From Alcanivorax sp. DP30 (GTDB lineage: Bacteria > Pseudomonadota > Gammaproteobacteria > Pseudomonadales > Alcanivoracaceae): 64,000 bases of DNA. The stretch is taken from positions 84,832 through 148,831 of the forward strand of contig NZ_WTUY01000004.1 of the NCBI RefSeq assembly GCF_009882945.1, given 5' to 3'. This document shows, piece after piece, positions 1-7,974 of this stretch (positions are counted from its first letter, which is position 1; each line of letters opens with the position of its first letter). A program made the position numbers and the translations under genes. A model generated the notes under the pieces. The model was given only the letters and a program-made list of their open reading frames with translations, had not been told where the DNA came from and did not search any database.

Positions 1-1
1 C

Positions 2-61
2 TGGGTGATGGACGGCGACTGGAAGATTGAGAGTCTGGAAAGCGAACGTCTGATTAATTGA
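2..61 (+). CDS. 3' end of an unidentified gene (partial)
   Basis: The first 60 bases read as an open frame ending WKIESLESERLIN followed by TGA at 59-61; its beginning lies outside the window. The tail is too short to assign a family. The last codons (Leu-Ile-Asn-stop) fall in the AT-rich left arm of a palindromic repeat that separates this gene from the convergent glnG, so the repeat appears to supply the stop. Two other genes in the window end in the same way. Confidence 0.5.
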   Translation, partial: WVMDGDWKIESLESERLIN

Positions 62-211
62 TAGCGAATAATCAATAACTGCGCGGAAGCACTTTGTTTC
101 GATCTGAAACGCAAGAGGCCGCGCCCAATATTGGGCGCGGCCTCTTTGCTTTCTGAAAAAACCAATGAAAAACGCGTAGCTATTAATTATTCATTATTAA
201 CTATTCATTGC
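51..211. repeat. Nested palindromic intergenic element, copy 1
   Basis: An AT-rich right arm at 181-211 closely matches the right arms at 16767-16797 and 35589-35618. The left arm (about 51-79) is degenerate. Between them a GC-rich hairpin at about 111-149 has the core AGGCCGCGCCCA / TGGGCGCGGCCT. The element sits between convergent genes (a partial + gene and glnG on -), where the hairpin could act as a bidirectional terminator. Three copies occur in the window. Confidence 0.85.
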
Positions 212-216
212 TCTAT

Positions 217-1647
217 TCAGTCGTCATCACTCCCAAGCTCCCCTTCCATATCGAGCTCCTTGATCTTGCGGGTCAGGGTGTTACGTCCCCAACCCAGCAA
301 CGCCGCCGCATCCCGTTTGCGGCCACCGGTGTGCTGTAACGCCACTTCGATCATGGTGCGCTCAAAGCCCGGCACAGCCTGCTCGAGAATACCGCGTTCC
401 CCCTGGGAAAGAGCGCGATCTGCCCAGTTGCGCAGCGACTTGAGCCAGTCACCACTGACATCGCCACCCTGGCTGGCCACTACCTCTTTCAACTCCGGAG
501 GCAGATCATCCACCAGCACTTCACGACCGGAAGCCATGACCGTCAACCAGCGACAGGTGTTTTCCAGCTGGCGGACGTTGCCCTGCCAGGATTGTGACTG
601 AAGATATTTCTCGGTGTCCTTGTGCAACACCTTTGGCTCCACTCCCAGCTCGTTGGCCGCACGCTGAAGAAAATAGTTGGCCAGACGAGGAATGTCCTCG
701 CGTCGCTCTGAAAGCCGCGGAATATGAATACGGATGACATTGAGGCGATGAAACAAATCCTCACGGAAGTCGCCCTCTTTCACCAGCTTTTCCAGATCCT
801 GGTGAGTAGCAGCAATAATACGAACATCCACATGGATCGGTGTAGTGCCACCGACGCGGTAAAACTCATTTTCCTGCAGCACACGCAGAAGACGGGTCTG
901 CGCTTCCAGAGGCATGTCGCCTATTTCATCGAGAAACAGTGTGCCGCCATTGGCCTGCTCAAAGCGCCCGACCCGCTGGTTATTGGCACCGGTAAAGGCG
1001 CCCTTTTCATGACCGAACAGCTCGGATTCGATCAGATCTTTCGGGATAGCCGCCATGTTCAATGCCACAAAATTCTTTTCGCGACGCATGGAATGACGGT
1101 GCAGAGCGCGAGCCACCAGCTCCTTGCCGGTACCGGATTGACCATTGATCAGAACAGTAACGTTGGAGTGACTGAGACGGCCGATAGCGCGAAACACTTC
1201 CTGCATGGCAGGGGCTTCGCCAATAATTTCAGTGGGGGCTTCTTCCACCGCTGCCGGCACCCCCTCCTGGGTTTCTTCGCGATGCTTGATGGCGCGGCGC
1301 ACCAGTGCCACGGCCTCATCCACATCAAAGGGCTTGGGCAGATATTCGAATGCCCCGCCTTGGTAGGAGGCCACCGCCGAATCCAGATCAGAGTGGGCAG
1401 TCATGATGATCACTGGCAGATCGGGGTTCTTGCGCTGCAGAATCTTGAGCATGCGCAGGCCATCCGTCCCCGGCATGCGCACATCGCTGATCAAGACTTC
1501 CGGCTCGCTCCCACCCTCTTCCAGAGTATTCAGTGCCTCATCGCCATCCTCAAAACAGGTGACAGCGTAGCCTTCCTGGCTCAGTGCTTTTTCCAGTACC
1601 CAGCGAATGGAGCGGTCATCGTCTACAACCCAAATACTTACACTCAT
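217..1647 (-). CDS. glnG: Nitrogen regulation response regulator NtrC (NR-I)
   Basis: A 476-residue sigma-54 activator of the NtrC family, full length. It has an N-terminal receiver domain with the acidic pocket (VVDDD) and phospho-acceptor in SDVRMPG. The central AAA+ domain has Walker A (GQSGTGKE) and the sigma-54 contact loop GAFTGA. A Fis-type helix-turn-helix closes the C terminus (RDAAALLGWGRNTLTRKIKE). When phosphorylated by GlnL it activates glnA and other nitrogen genes. The ATG at 1647 is preferred over an in-frame TTG two codons earlier because GGAGAGG lies just upstream. It is the second gene of a glnL-glnG operon, 34 bases after glnL. Confidence 0.97.
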   Translation of the reverse strand: MSVSIWVVDDDRSIRWVLEKALSQEGYAVTCFEDGDEALNTLEEGGSEPEVLISDVRMPGTDGLRMLKILQRKNPDLPVIIMTAHSDLDSAVASYQGGAFEYLPKPFDVDEAVALVRRAIKHREETQEGVPAAVEEAPTEIIGEAPAMQEVFRAIGRLSHSNVTVLINGQSGTGKELVARALHRHSMRREKNFVALNMAAIPKDLIESELFGHEKGAFTGANNQRVGRFEQANGGTLFLDEIGDMPLEAQTRLLRVLQENEFYRVGGTTPIHVDVRIIAATHQDLEKLVKEGDFREDLFHRLNVIRIHIPRLSERREDIPRLANYFLQRAANELGVEPKVLHKDTEKYLQSQSWQGNVRQLENTCRWLTVMASGREVLVDDLPPELKEVVASQGGDVSGDWLKSLRNWADRALSQGERGILEQAVPGFERTMIEVALQHTGGRKRDAAALLGWGRNTLTRKIKELDMEGELGSDDD

Positions 1648-1681
1648 GACCAACCTCTCCGTGGATTTCCGATTGTTTTAC

Positions 1682-2782
1682 TCATAACGCGTGTATCTCT
1701 TTTTCGACGTCCTCCGGCTGCTCCATGGGCAGCAGGATACTGAAAACCGTTTCCCCGGGTACGCTTTCGCATTCGATCAAGCCGTGATGCTGACTGATGA
1801 TCGACTGGGCAATGGACAGCCCCAACCCGGTACCTGCCGCACGGCCACTGACCATGGGATAGAACAGGGTTTCCTGCACCTCCGGATCGATGCCGGGGCC
1901 GTTATCGATCACATCCACCCGCAACACCAACCGGTGCCGCAAGGAACCAATGGTGAACTGGCGCAACACCCGGGTACGCATAATGATCCGGGCATCTTGC
2001 GTGGAGGATTCCAGCAAGGCCTGGGTGGCATTGCGGATCAGATTGAGCAGCACCTGTATCATCTGGTCACGGTCGGCAATCACGTCCGGCAAACTGATAT
2101 CGTAATCTCGCCAGATCGCCACCCCACTGGGATGCTCCGCCAACAGCAGCTGGCGCACATGCTCCAGGCATTCATGCACATTTACCGGCCGGAACTGCGG
2201 CGGCTTGCGCGGCCCCAGCATGCGATCCGCCACATTCCTTAGCCTATCGGCCTCATCGATGATGACCTTGGTGTACTCGGTGAGCTCCGGGTCTGGCAGA
2301 GCCCGTTCCAGCAACTGGGCTGCGCCGCGGATACCACCAAGCGGATTCTTGATTTCATGGGCAACGCCCCGCACCAGCGCCCGGGTTGCCTGATGGGCAT
2401 GCAACAAGGCCTCTTCCCGGGTAATACGCAGCAGGCGATCCAGCGCCTGTAACTCCAGCAGAAGACACAACGGCTGGCCGGGTTCATTGATGGGACTGAC
2501 CGAATAATCCACGGTAACTTCATAGCCGGGAGCAACAGACAACCTGGCTTCACGTCGCGTAAATGGATGCTCGTCCTCAATGCACTGCTGAAGTGCAGTT
2601 CGAGCGTCTTCGTCGTCATAAAAATAGTCGGGGAGGGTTTGCCCGATGGCACGCACGGCGCTGGTGGCCAACAACATCTCTGCTGCAGGATTGAGGTAGC
2701 GCACGCATAGCTCACTATCGAGCATTACCACTGCCGTGCGCAGGTTATCCAGTAACCGCTTGTGCAAAATGCCACCACCCAT
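1682..2782 (-). CDS. glnL: Nitrogen sensor histidine kinase/phosphatase NtrB (NR-II)
   Basis: A 366-residue cytoplasmic histidine kinase. It has an N-terminal PAS domain (about residues 10-120), the H-box AHEIKNPLGGIRGAAQLLE, an N-box around NLIRNATQAL and G-boxes DNGPGIDPE and GTGLGLSIAQ. It phosphorylates and dephosphorylates GlnG in response to PII signalling. It has no membrane segments, as usual for NtrB. Its own promoter region shows a sigma-54 element (2810-2824) and an NtrC palindrome (2916-2936), so glnLG looks autoregulated and separate from glnA. Confidence 0.96.
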   Translation of the reverse strand: MGGGILHKRLLDNLRTAVVMLDSELCVRYLNPAAEMLLATSAVRAIGQTLPDYFYDDEDARTALQQCIEDEHPFTRREARLSVAPGYEVTVDYSVSPINEPGQPLCLLLELQALDRLLRITREEALLHAHQATRALVRGVAHEIKNPLGGIRGAAQLLERALPDPELTEYTKVIIDEADRLRNVADRMLGPRKPPQFRPVNVHECLEHVRQLLLAEHPSGVAIWRDYDISLPDVIADRDQMIQVLLNLIRNATQALLESSTQDARIIMRTRVLRQFTIGSLRHRLVLRVDVIDNGPGIDPEVQETLFYPMVSGRAAGTGLGLSIAQSIISQHHGLIECESVPGETVFSILLPMEQPEDVEKEIHAL

Positions 2783-2809
2783 AAACTATTGGCCCATAAC
2801 AGGGCATAA

Positions 2810-2824
2810 GCAATTATCAGGCCA
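2810..2824 (-). promoter_or_regulatory. Sigma-54 promoter of glnLG
   Basis: Read on the minus strand this is TGGCCTGATAATTGC. It has the invariant GG (-24) and GC (-12) separated by 10 bases, and 13 of 15 positions fit TGGCAC-N5-TTGC. The predicted transcript starts near 2798, about 16 bases before the glnL ATG. Confidence 0.65.
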
Positions 2825-2915
2825 TCTTGCACGCACCGTTAAATCGCCCGATTTCAGGTTCAATGATGCGTTTTAAGACACATCCAGAAAGGAGTGTATC
2901 GGGAAGGGAAGGCTT

Positions 2916-2936
2916 GTTGCACCATAAAGGTGCAAC
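2916..2936. promoter_or_regulatory. NtrC-binding palindrome upstream of glnL
   Basis: A perfect 21-base inverted repeat, GTTGCACC-ATAAA-GGTGCAAC. It fits the known NtrC pattern GCAC-N7-GTGC. It is centred about 128 bases upstream of the predicted sigma-54 start of glnL, a normal enhancer distance, and abuts the stop codon of the upstream DUF4124 gene. Confidence 0.7.
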
Positions 2937-3650
2937 TTAGTTGCGAGGAGCAGGCCGCGGCAGGGCAGGACGGGCTGGGCGGGCCGGCTTTGCGGCACCG
3001 CCCACCGAGGCCGCACCACCCGCACTGGCAGCCCCCCCCACGCTGGCAGAACCGCCCACACTGGCAGCTCCGCCCACATTTGCCGCAGCTCCATTACGAT
3101 CGAAACCCGGGCGCTGCCGGAAATCACTGACCGTACTGCGATGGATATAGAACTCGATTACAGGAGAGGAGATTTTTACCTTGCCATCCGCATCCAATAC
3201 CTTCACTTCCACACGGTGCAGACCCCGATCAGGCATCTCAAGCTCCATGCCCGGCTGCGCTACTCCATTGTCGTAAAGGACCATGGAATCACCCGGCTTC
3301 AGTGCCGGCTCCAGCTTCACTGACACAGGGACTGCCGACTCTGGATTACGGACCGTGGCTTCGTTGTCTGGCGAGGTAATCACCAGGCTGGAATACCCTT
3401 CCTCTGCCGTTTCTTGCGGCTCATTGCCAGAATCCAGCACCTGCTTCATTTTGTCCGTGGGCACCGTATTGAGCTCCCGCAACTGCACCTGTTCGGCGTC
3501 GCCGCTTTCCGGTGGCTGATCCGTGAACACCACATTGCCATTGGCATCAACGCTTCGGTAAATGCCGCTGGCAGGCTTGTCTTCTGCTTCTGCCACCAGC
3601 GCCATCGGCAAAACTATCAATCCCAGCACCAGACCCCATTGCTTTTTCAT
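2937..3650 (-). CDS. DUF4124 domain secreted protein with Gly/Ala-rich repeat tail
   Basis: Starting at MKKQWG (3650) gives 237 residues with a Sec signal peptide (LVLGLIVLPMALVAEAE). A DUF4124 module follows, with the usual 'GIYRSVDANGNVVFTDQPP' core. The middle resembles a carbohydrate-binding or Ig-like domain (PVSVKLEPALKPGDSMVLYDNG). The C terminus has five near-identical hexapeptides of type VGGAAS followed by a Lys/Arg/Pro/Ala tail. An upstream in-frame ATG at 3698 would hide the signal peptide behind a charged leader, so I prefer 3650. It lies between glnA and glnLG, as DUF4124 genes often do in related bacteria. Its function is unknown; it is probably periplasmic. Confidence 0.85.
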   Translation of the reverse strand: MKKQWGLVLGLIVLPMALVAEAEDKPASGIYRSVDANGNVVFTDQPPESGDAEQVQLRELNTVPTDKMKQVLDSGNEPQETAEEGYSSLVITSPDNEATVRNPESAVPVSVKLEPALKPGDSMVLYDNGVAQPGMELEMPDRGLHRVEVKVLDADGKVKISSPVIEFYIHRSTVSDFRQRPGFDRNGAAANVGGAASVGGSASVGGAASAGGAASVGGAAKPARPARPALPRPAPRN

Positions 3651-3798
3651 AACCGTCTCCATGACTCTCTTCCCTGATTCTGTCTTCTCCTTCGACATCA
3701 GGAAAGGGCTAATTGCTCAAATTGCTGCAGTGTCGATTGCCACCAGACGCAAGGGGCCTGAAGCCTGATCCGAAAATGCCCCATTGCCCACGGCAAAC

Positions 3799-3826
3799 CA
3801 AAAAAAAGCCCCCGACAAGCGGGGGC
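3799..3826 (-). terminator. Rho-independent terminator of glnA
   Basis: The hairpin GCCCCCG-acaag-CGGGGGC is followed on the minus strand by a run of T (the A tract at 3799-3807). It lies about 30 bases beyond the glnA stop. Confidence 0.85.
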
Positions 3827-3855
3827 CCTCTTTCTGCAATGTTTCCCGAAGGAAA

Positions 3856-5262
3856 TTAGCAGGAGTAGTACATATCGAACTCGACCGGGTGCGGGGTCAT
3901 GTTCAGACGCTCGATCTCACCACGCTTCAGGGAGATGTAGCCTTCGATCATGTCCTTGGTGAACACGTCACCTTCGGTCAGGAAGTCCATGTCGGCTTCC
4001 AGACAATCCAGGGCCATGGTCAGGGTATGCGCCACGGTCGGGATGTCTTTCGCTTCTTCAGCCGGCAGATCGTACAGATCCTTGTCCATGGCGTCGCCAG
4101 GGTGCAGCTTGTTCTTGATACCGTCCAGGCCAGCCATCAGCAGTGCCGCGAAGCACAGGTAGGGGTTGGCAGACGGATCAGGGAAGCGTGCTTCGATACG
4201 ACGGGCCTTGGCGCTGCTCACGAACGGAATACGGATGGAAGCAGAACGGTTACGGGCAGAGTAAGCCAGCATTACCGGGGCTTCGAAACCGGGCACCAGA
4301 CGCTTGTAGGAGTTGGTGGAACCGTTGGTGAAGGCGTTCAGGGCACGGGCGTGCTTGATGATGCCGCCAATGAAGTACAGCGCTTCGTCGGACAGGCCAG
4401 CGTAGCCGTCACCGGCGAACAGGTTCTTGCCGTCTTTGGCCAGGGACACGTGAACGTGCATACCGGAGCCGTTATCGCCGATCAGCGGCTTGGGCATGAA
4501 GGTAGCTGTCTTGCCGTAGGCGTGAGCCACGTTATGTGTGCAGTACTTGAGGATCTGCACTTCGTCGGCTTTGGCGGTCAGGGTGTTGGCGCCAACACCG
4601 ATCTCACACTGGCCAGCAGTGCCCACTTCGTGGTGGTGAACTTCGATCTTCAGCCCCATGGACTCCATGGCAGAACACATGGCGCCACGCAGGTCGTGCA
4701 GGCTGTCTACCGGCGGAACCGGGAAGTAGCCGCCTTTCACACCCGGACGGTGACCAATGTTGCCACCTTCGAAGTCTTCGTGGGAAACCCACGCGGCTTC
4801 TTCGGAGTGAATGTTATACATGGAACCCTGCATGTCGGATTTCCACTGCACGGAATCGAATACGAAGAATTCCGGCTCCGGACCGAACAGCGCGGAATCC
4901 GCGATGCCGGTAGCCTTCAGGTACTCTTCAGCACGCTTGGCAACAGAACGCGGGTCACGCTCGTAACCGGTCATGGTGTTCGGCTCGAGAATGTCACAAC
5001 GCAGGTTAACGGTGGCCACGTCAGTGAACGGGTCCAGCACGGCAGTAGAGTCGTCAGGCATCATCACCATGTCGGACTCGTTGATGCCTTTCCAGCCAGC
5101 AATGGAAGAGCCATCGAACATTTTGCCATCGGTGAAGAAATCTTCGTCGATTTCACCCACCGGGAGAGTTACGTGCTGCTCCTTACCACGGCTATCGGTG
5201 AAGCGCAGGTCCACCCATTTGACATCGTTTTCTTTGATTAGCTTGAGGGTCTTTTCAGACAT
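3856..5262 (-). CDS. glnA: Glutamine synthetase, type I
   Basis: A 468-residue GSI enzyme making glutamine from glutamate, ammonia and ATP. Family signatures include DGSSIAGW near the N terminus, the ATP loop [11 protein letters not shown], the metal and glutamate segment [11 protein letters not shown], and the adenylylation site [11 protein letters not shown] around residue 397. That Tyr is the target of GlnE, also encoded in this window. Expression is predicted from a sigma-54 promoter 107 bases upstream with two NtrC sites. It is monocistronic: a terminator follows, and glnLG has its own promoter. Confidence 0.98.
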   Translation of the reverse strand: MSEKTLKLIKENDVKWVDLRFTDSRGKEQHVTLPVGEIDEDFFTDGKMFDGSSIAGWKGINESDMVMMPDDSTAVLDPFTDVATVNLRCDILEPNTMTGYERDPRSVAKRAEEYLKATGIADSALFGPEPEFFVFDSVQWKSDMQGSMYNIHSEEAAWVSHEDFEGGNIGHRPGVKGGYFPVPPVDSLHDLRGAMCSAMESMGLKIEVHHHEVGTAGQCEIGVGANTLTAKADEVQILKYCTHNVAHAYGKTATFMPKPLIGDNGSGMHVHVSLAKDGKNLFAGDGYAGLSDEALYFIGGIIKHARALNAFTNGSTNSYKRLVPGFEAPVMLAYSARNRSASIRIPFVSSAKARRIEARFPDPSANPYLCFAALLMAGLDGIKNKLHPGDAMDKDLYDLPAEEAKDIPTVAHTLTMALDCLEADMDFLTEGDVFTKDMIEGYISLKRGEIERLNMTPHPVEFDMYYSC

Positions 5263-5380
5263 TATCGTGCGTCCTCCTAAGGAACAGCGGGTTTATCTCT
5301 GACTCTTTCCATTGCACCGGTCTGGAGCAACGCAGAGAGCCGGTATTCTCGGCCACTCGGCCTTCAATGCCAATAGGGAG

Positions 5381-5395
5381 GCAAATACCATGCCA
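5381..5395 (-). promoter_or_regulatory. Sigma-54 promoter of glnA
   Basis: Read on the minus strand this is TGGCATGGTATTTGC, one base off the TGGCAC-N5-TTGC consensus, with correct GG-N10-GC spacing. It predicts a start near 5369 and a 5' leader of about 107 bases. Confidence 0.75.
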
Positions 5396-5457
5396 GCCCT
5401 TTTTTAGCGCATCAAGCCAGTTTTACGGTCTTCAGCAATGTTTGCACATCATTCATT

Positions 5458-5472
5458 GCACCAATTATGAGC
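5458..5472. promoter_or_regulatory. NtrC site (proximal) at glnA
   Basis: GCACCAATTATGAGC fits GCAC-N7-GTGC with one mismatch in the right half. It is centred about 96 bases upstream of the predicted glnA start and 31 bases (about three helical turns) from a second site. Confidence 0.5.
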
Positions 5473-5488
5473 ACACACCCCCGATTGC

Positions 5489-5503
5489 GCACTAAAAAAG
5501 TGC
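5489..5503. promoter_or_regulatory. NtrC site (distal) at glnA
   Basis: GCACTAAAAAAGTGC is a perfect palindrome of the NtrC type (GCAC-N7-GTGC), centred about 127 bases upstream of the predicted glnA start. It overlaps the 3' end of the neighbouring tusA-like gene. Confidence 0.65.
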
Positions 5504-5749
5504 ACCATTGTCTTCGCCCACCCGCAGGACAACAAAAACCTCATTGCCCTCTTCGCCGGTTTCCAGCACTTCATGGCCATTAATCCGGCACCAGGCGGGG
5601 ATATCATTCAAAGCGCCAGGGTCGGTACTGACCACCCGCAGGCAGTCCCCGGTGCTCAGTGTGCGGACTTTATTCTGCGTTTTGATGACCGGCATCGGGC
5701 ACAGCAGGCGCCGGGTATCCAGTTCGTGCATCGCTTCAGACATTTCCAT
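5492..5749 (-). CDS. TusA-family sulfur carrier protein
   Basis: An 85-residue TusA/SirA-like protein. The signature Cys-Pro-x-Pro (LLCPMPVIKTQNKVR) supplies the persulfide cysteine. The start at 5749 lies 11 bases after the stop of the upstream PP-loop gene; a further ATG two codons on is equally possible, and a start at 5791 would overlap that gene. Co-transcription with a PP-loop ATPase suggests it hands sulfur to that enzyme for tRNA thiolation. Which TusA paralogue it is cannot be decided here. Confidence 0.85.
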   Translation of the reverse strand: MEMSEAMHELDTRRLLCPMPVIKTQNKVRTLSTGDCLRVVSTDPGALNDIPAWCRINGHEVLETGEEGNEVFVVLRVGEDNGALF

Positions 5750-5759
5750 ACCCGTTCTC

Positions 5760-6845
5760 TCAGCCCACATTCCAGGCAACAGGCACGTCATCCGGCAGCG
5801 CAGGCTTGACCGTTACCTGACGTGCCACGCCATCCGGCTGACGCACCTCCAGGGTGACTTCATCCAGCACTCGCCCCTTGGAATAGCGCGCAACGATGGC
5901 CGCGGCCTGCTCCAGCTCTTCCTCACTGTCAAAGGCACCATCCACCAAAGCCAACGGGCCCGGGCAACTGACAGTGGTAATACTGGTAAACATGTATCGG
6001 TAGCCTTCCAGGAAGCGATTTTCTCCCTCTTCACGGCTGATGATCAGCTTGTAGTGAGGCTGGGGACGCAAGTGGCGCCCCACCTTGAGCAGCATGATGT
6101 CATCCAGCTCATAACGGCGCTCGTTACGTGCCTTCCACAGGTCCGCCAGCTTGTTGGAATAGGACTCATCAGTCAGGAAGCAACAGCCGCCTGCCGGCTG
6201 GGCAAAGTCATCCAGCCCGAATTTTTTCGCCAGCGCCATCTGCGGCTTGCGGTTCCGGCCGGAAAAGTCGTACAACTCGTCGCGATTAACCCACCCTTCG
6301 CGCTCCGGCAGGGTAGCTGGCAGGTTCCGGGCGCAGAGCGGGCGCAGCAGGCGGTCGTCTGCACCGGATTCCTGACTGATGATCGGCATGGTTTCCTTGC
6401 GCTGGCTCTTGGGCCGCTGGCCGATCACCTCACCGGTAACAATGAAGTCAAAGCCCCTGTCCCCGGCAAGCTCCCGCGCCTTGTTGATCATCAAGGTGGC
6501 CTGGTTAACCATGAAAATCTTGCAGTCCAGACAAGGATTCAGGTTGGCGCCATAGCCATGCTTGGGGTTGAGCACCACATCCTTGTACTCCTCGGAGATA
6601 TCAATGATGTGCATCTTGATGCCCAACTGCTCGGCCACCCACAAGGCATTGTTGCGCTTGTCTTTATCCTTGTCCTTCTTGCGAATCGCATGGGTGTGTC
6701 CTTCCACACAGAAACCGGTGAAGAAGTTCACCCCTTCCACTTCGATGCCCTGCTCCTGCATGACCTTAACAGCCAGCATGGAATCCAGCCCTCCGGACAC
6801 CAGCGCGATAGCGCGTCGCTTGATGGGTTGGGTTGCCTCAGTCAT
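5760..6845 (-). CDS. PP-loop ATPase, tRNA-thiolation (MnmA/ThiI-like) enzyme
   Basis: A 361-residue protein with an N-terminal PP-loop (ALVSGGLDSMLAVKVM). Conserved blocks include NPCLDCKIFM, TGEVIGQRPKSQ and PAGGCCFLTDES, whose cysteines could carry or transfer sulfur. The C-terminal part (LKVGRHLRPQPHYKL) resembles the NFACT-R/DUF814-like domain of this family. It has no THUMP domain and no rhodanese tail, so it is not canonical ThiI, although it occupies the place next to glnA and typA where Pseudomonas has thiI. A TusA-like gene follows directly. Most likely it adenylates and thiolates a tRNA uridine; the target base is unknown. Confidence 0.8.
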   Translation of the reverse strand: MTEATQPIKRRAIALVSGGLDSMLAVKVMQEQGIEVEGVNFFTGFCVEGHTHAIRKKDKDKDKRNNALWVAEQLGIKMHIIDISEEYKDVVLNPKHGYGANLNPCLDCKIFMVNQATLMINKARELAGDRGFDFIVTGEVIGQRPKSQRKETMPIISQESGADDRLLRPLCARNLPATLPEREGWVNRDELYDFSGRNRKPQMALAKKFGLDDFAQPAGGCCFLTDESYSNKLADLWKARNERRYELDDIMLLKVGRHLRPQPHYKLIISREEGENRFLEGYRYMFTSITTVSCPGPLALVDGAFDSEEELEQAAAIVARYSKGRVLDEVTLEVRQPDGVARQVTVKPALPDDVPVAWNVG

Positions 6846-7015
6846 GAATAAACCTGCCTGTCAGTGGCGCAATGGACGCCCTGAGCCTGAAAATTGGGCG
6901 GCGAAGTATAGCAACGGGCCGGTTTGCACGCATCCTTCACGGCCACCGCCTGTCACTTGCACGTCATGGCAGACCATCACACTGCCGATTCCCAGGCCAA
7001 GACACCACTGCGATC

Positions 7016-7963
7016 ATGAGAGACAGGCTCCGCTCCATCAGCATCATTGCGCTGTTACTCGTCAGCAGCGCCATTCTCGCCTGGTGGTGGCATACCCCGG
7101 CCGGGCCCTGGCTGGTGCATCAGCAGCCGCTGGCGGGCCAGCGCATCTGTGTAATTGGCGATGCCGGCTGGGGTAATCCGCCGGCTCTGGCCGTCGGCAA
7201 GGCCCTGGTGCAGCTGGAGTGCGACCAGATCCGCTACCTGGGCGACCTGGTTTACCCGGATGGTATCAGCGGGCCGGATGACCCCTTGATTGAAGAGCGC
7301 TTCCTGCCCCCACTGCGTCCCGCCCTGGCCGCCGGCATTCCGGTTTATCTGGTACTGGGAAACCATGACTGGAAACAGGATGGAGAGGCCTGGCTGAAGG
7401 TAGCCCGCCGCCACCCCCTGATCCATCTGCCGCATTTTTATTATTTCGAAACCTGGCCAGATGCCTGCGCATTCAGCCTTGAAACCACCTGGTTTGAAAA
7501 GTGGTACCACCTGCACCGCCAGGGGAACTGGCTGGACAACAGCCGCGAACTGGCGCGCCAGCACCAGTGTCAGCTCAGCCTTGGCTTTGCCCACCACCCC
7601 ATGTTCAGTACCGGCTCCCATGGCAACGCCCATGAGATGATCAATCTGGGACTCAAGAACAAGCTGGTGGGCAGTCTGGATCTGATCGTGGGTGGCCACG
7701 ACCATATCCTGTCCGATGAAGGCGAATATCGGGGAACACGCCAGTTAATTTCCGGCTCCGCCAGCATCAACAATGACCTGGGTATCGCCAGCGCAAACCA
7801 GGCATTTACCCGCGCCACCCACGGCCTTCTCACCCTGGACATTCAAGACGATGGCGACGGATTGTATGTGGACTACCGCTTCTACAGCGTTCTGGGCGAC
7901 CCCCAGGCACCCTTGATTAGCCTGCTGTGGCAGGGCGATCAGCAAGGCAAGGGGGTACGCTAG
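7016..7963 (+). CDS. Membrane-anchored metallophosphoesterase (purple acid phosphatase-like)
   Basis: A 315-residue calcineurin-like phosphoesterase. The dimetal motifs appear in order: GDAGWG, YLGDLVYPDG, GNHDW, FAHHPMFSTGSHG and GGHDH. One N-terminal hydrophobic segment (SIIALLLVSSAILAWWW) would anchor it facing the periplasm. The ATG at 7016 gives this anchor directly; earlier in-frame starts add an unlikely basic leader. It is divergent from the PP-loop gene and convergent with a sulfatase-fold gene. Its substrate is unknown. Confidence 0.85.
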   Translation: MRDRLRSISIIALLLVSSAILAWWWHTPAGPWLVHQQPLAGQRICVIGDAGWGNPPALAVGKALVQLECDQIRYLGDLVYPDGISGPDDPLIEERFLPPLRPALAAGIPVYLVLGNHDWKQDGEAWLKVARRHPLIHLPHFYYFETWPDACAFSLETTWFEKWYHLHRQGNWLDNSRELARQHQCQLSLGFAHHPMFSTGSHGNAHEMINLGLKNKLVGSLDLIVGGHDHILSDEGEYRGTRQLISGSASINNDLGIASANQAFTRATHGLLTLDIQDDGDGLYVDYRFYSVLGDPQAPLISLLWQGDQQGKGVR

Positions 7964-7974
7964 GCTAGCTGGAT

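Noticed and set aside
3784..5241. A 485-codon open frame on the plus strand opposite glnA
   Set aside because: It is an antisense shadow of glnA produced by GC-rich codon bias. It has no domain and no ribosome site, and glnA on the other strand is certain.
5326..5345. A GG...GC sequence resembling another sigma-54 promoter upstream of glnA
   Set aside because: The spacing is 11 rather than 10 bases, while the element at 5381-5395 has the right spacing and a better match.
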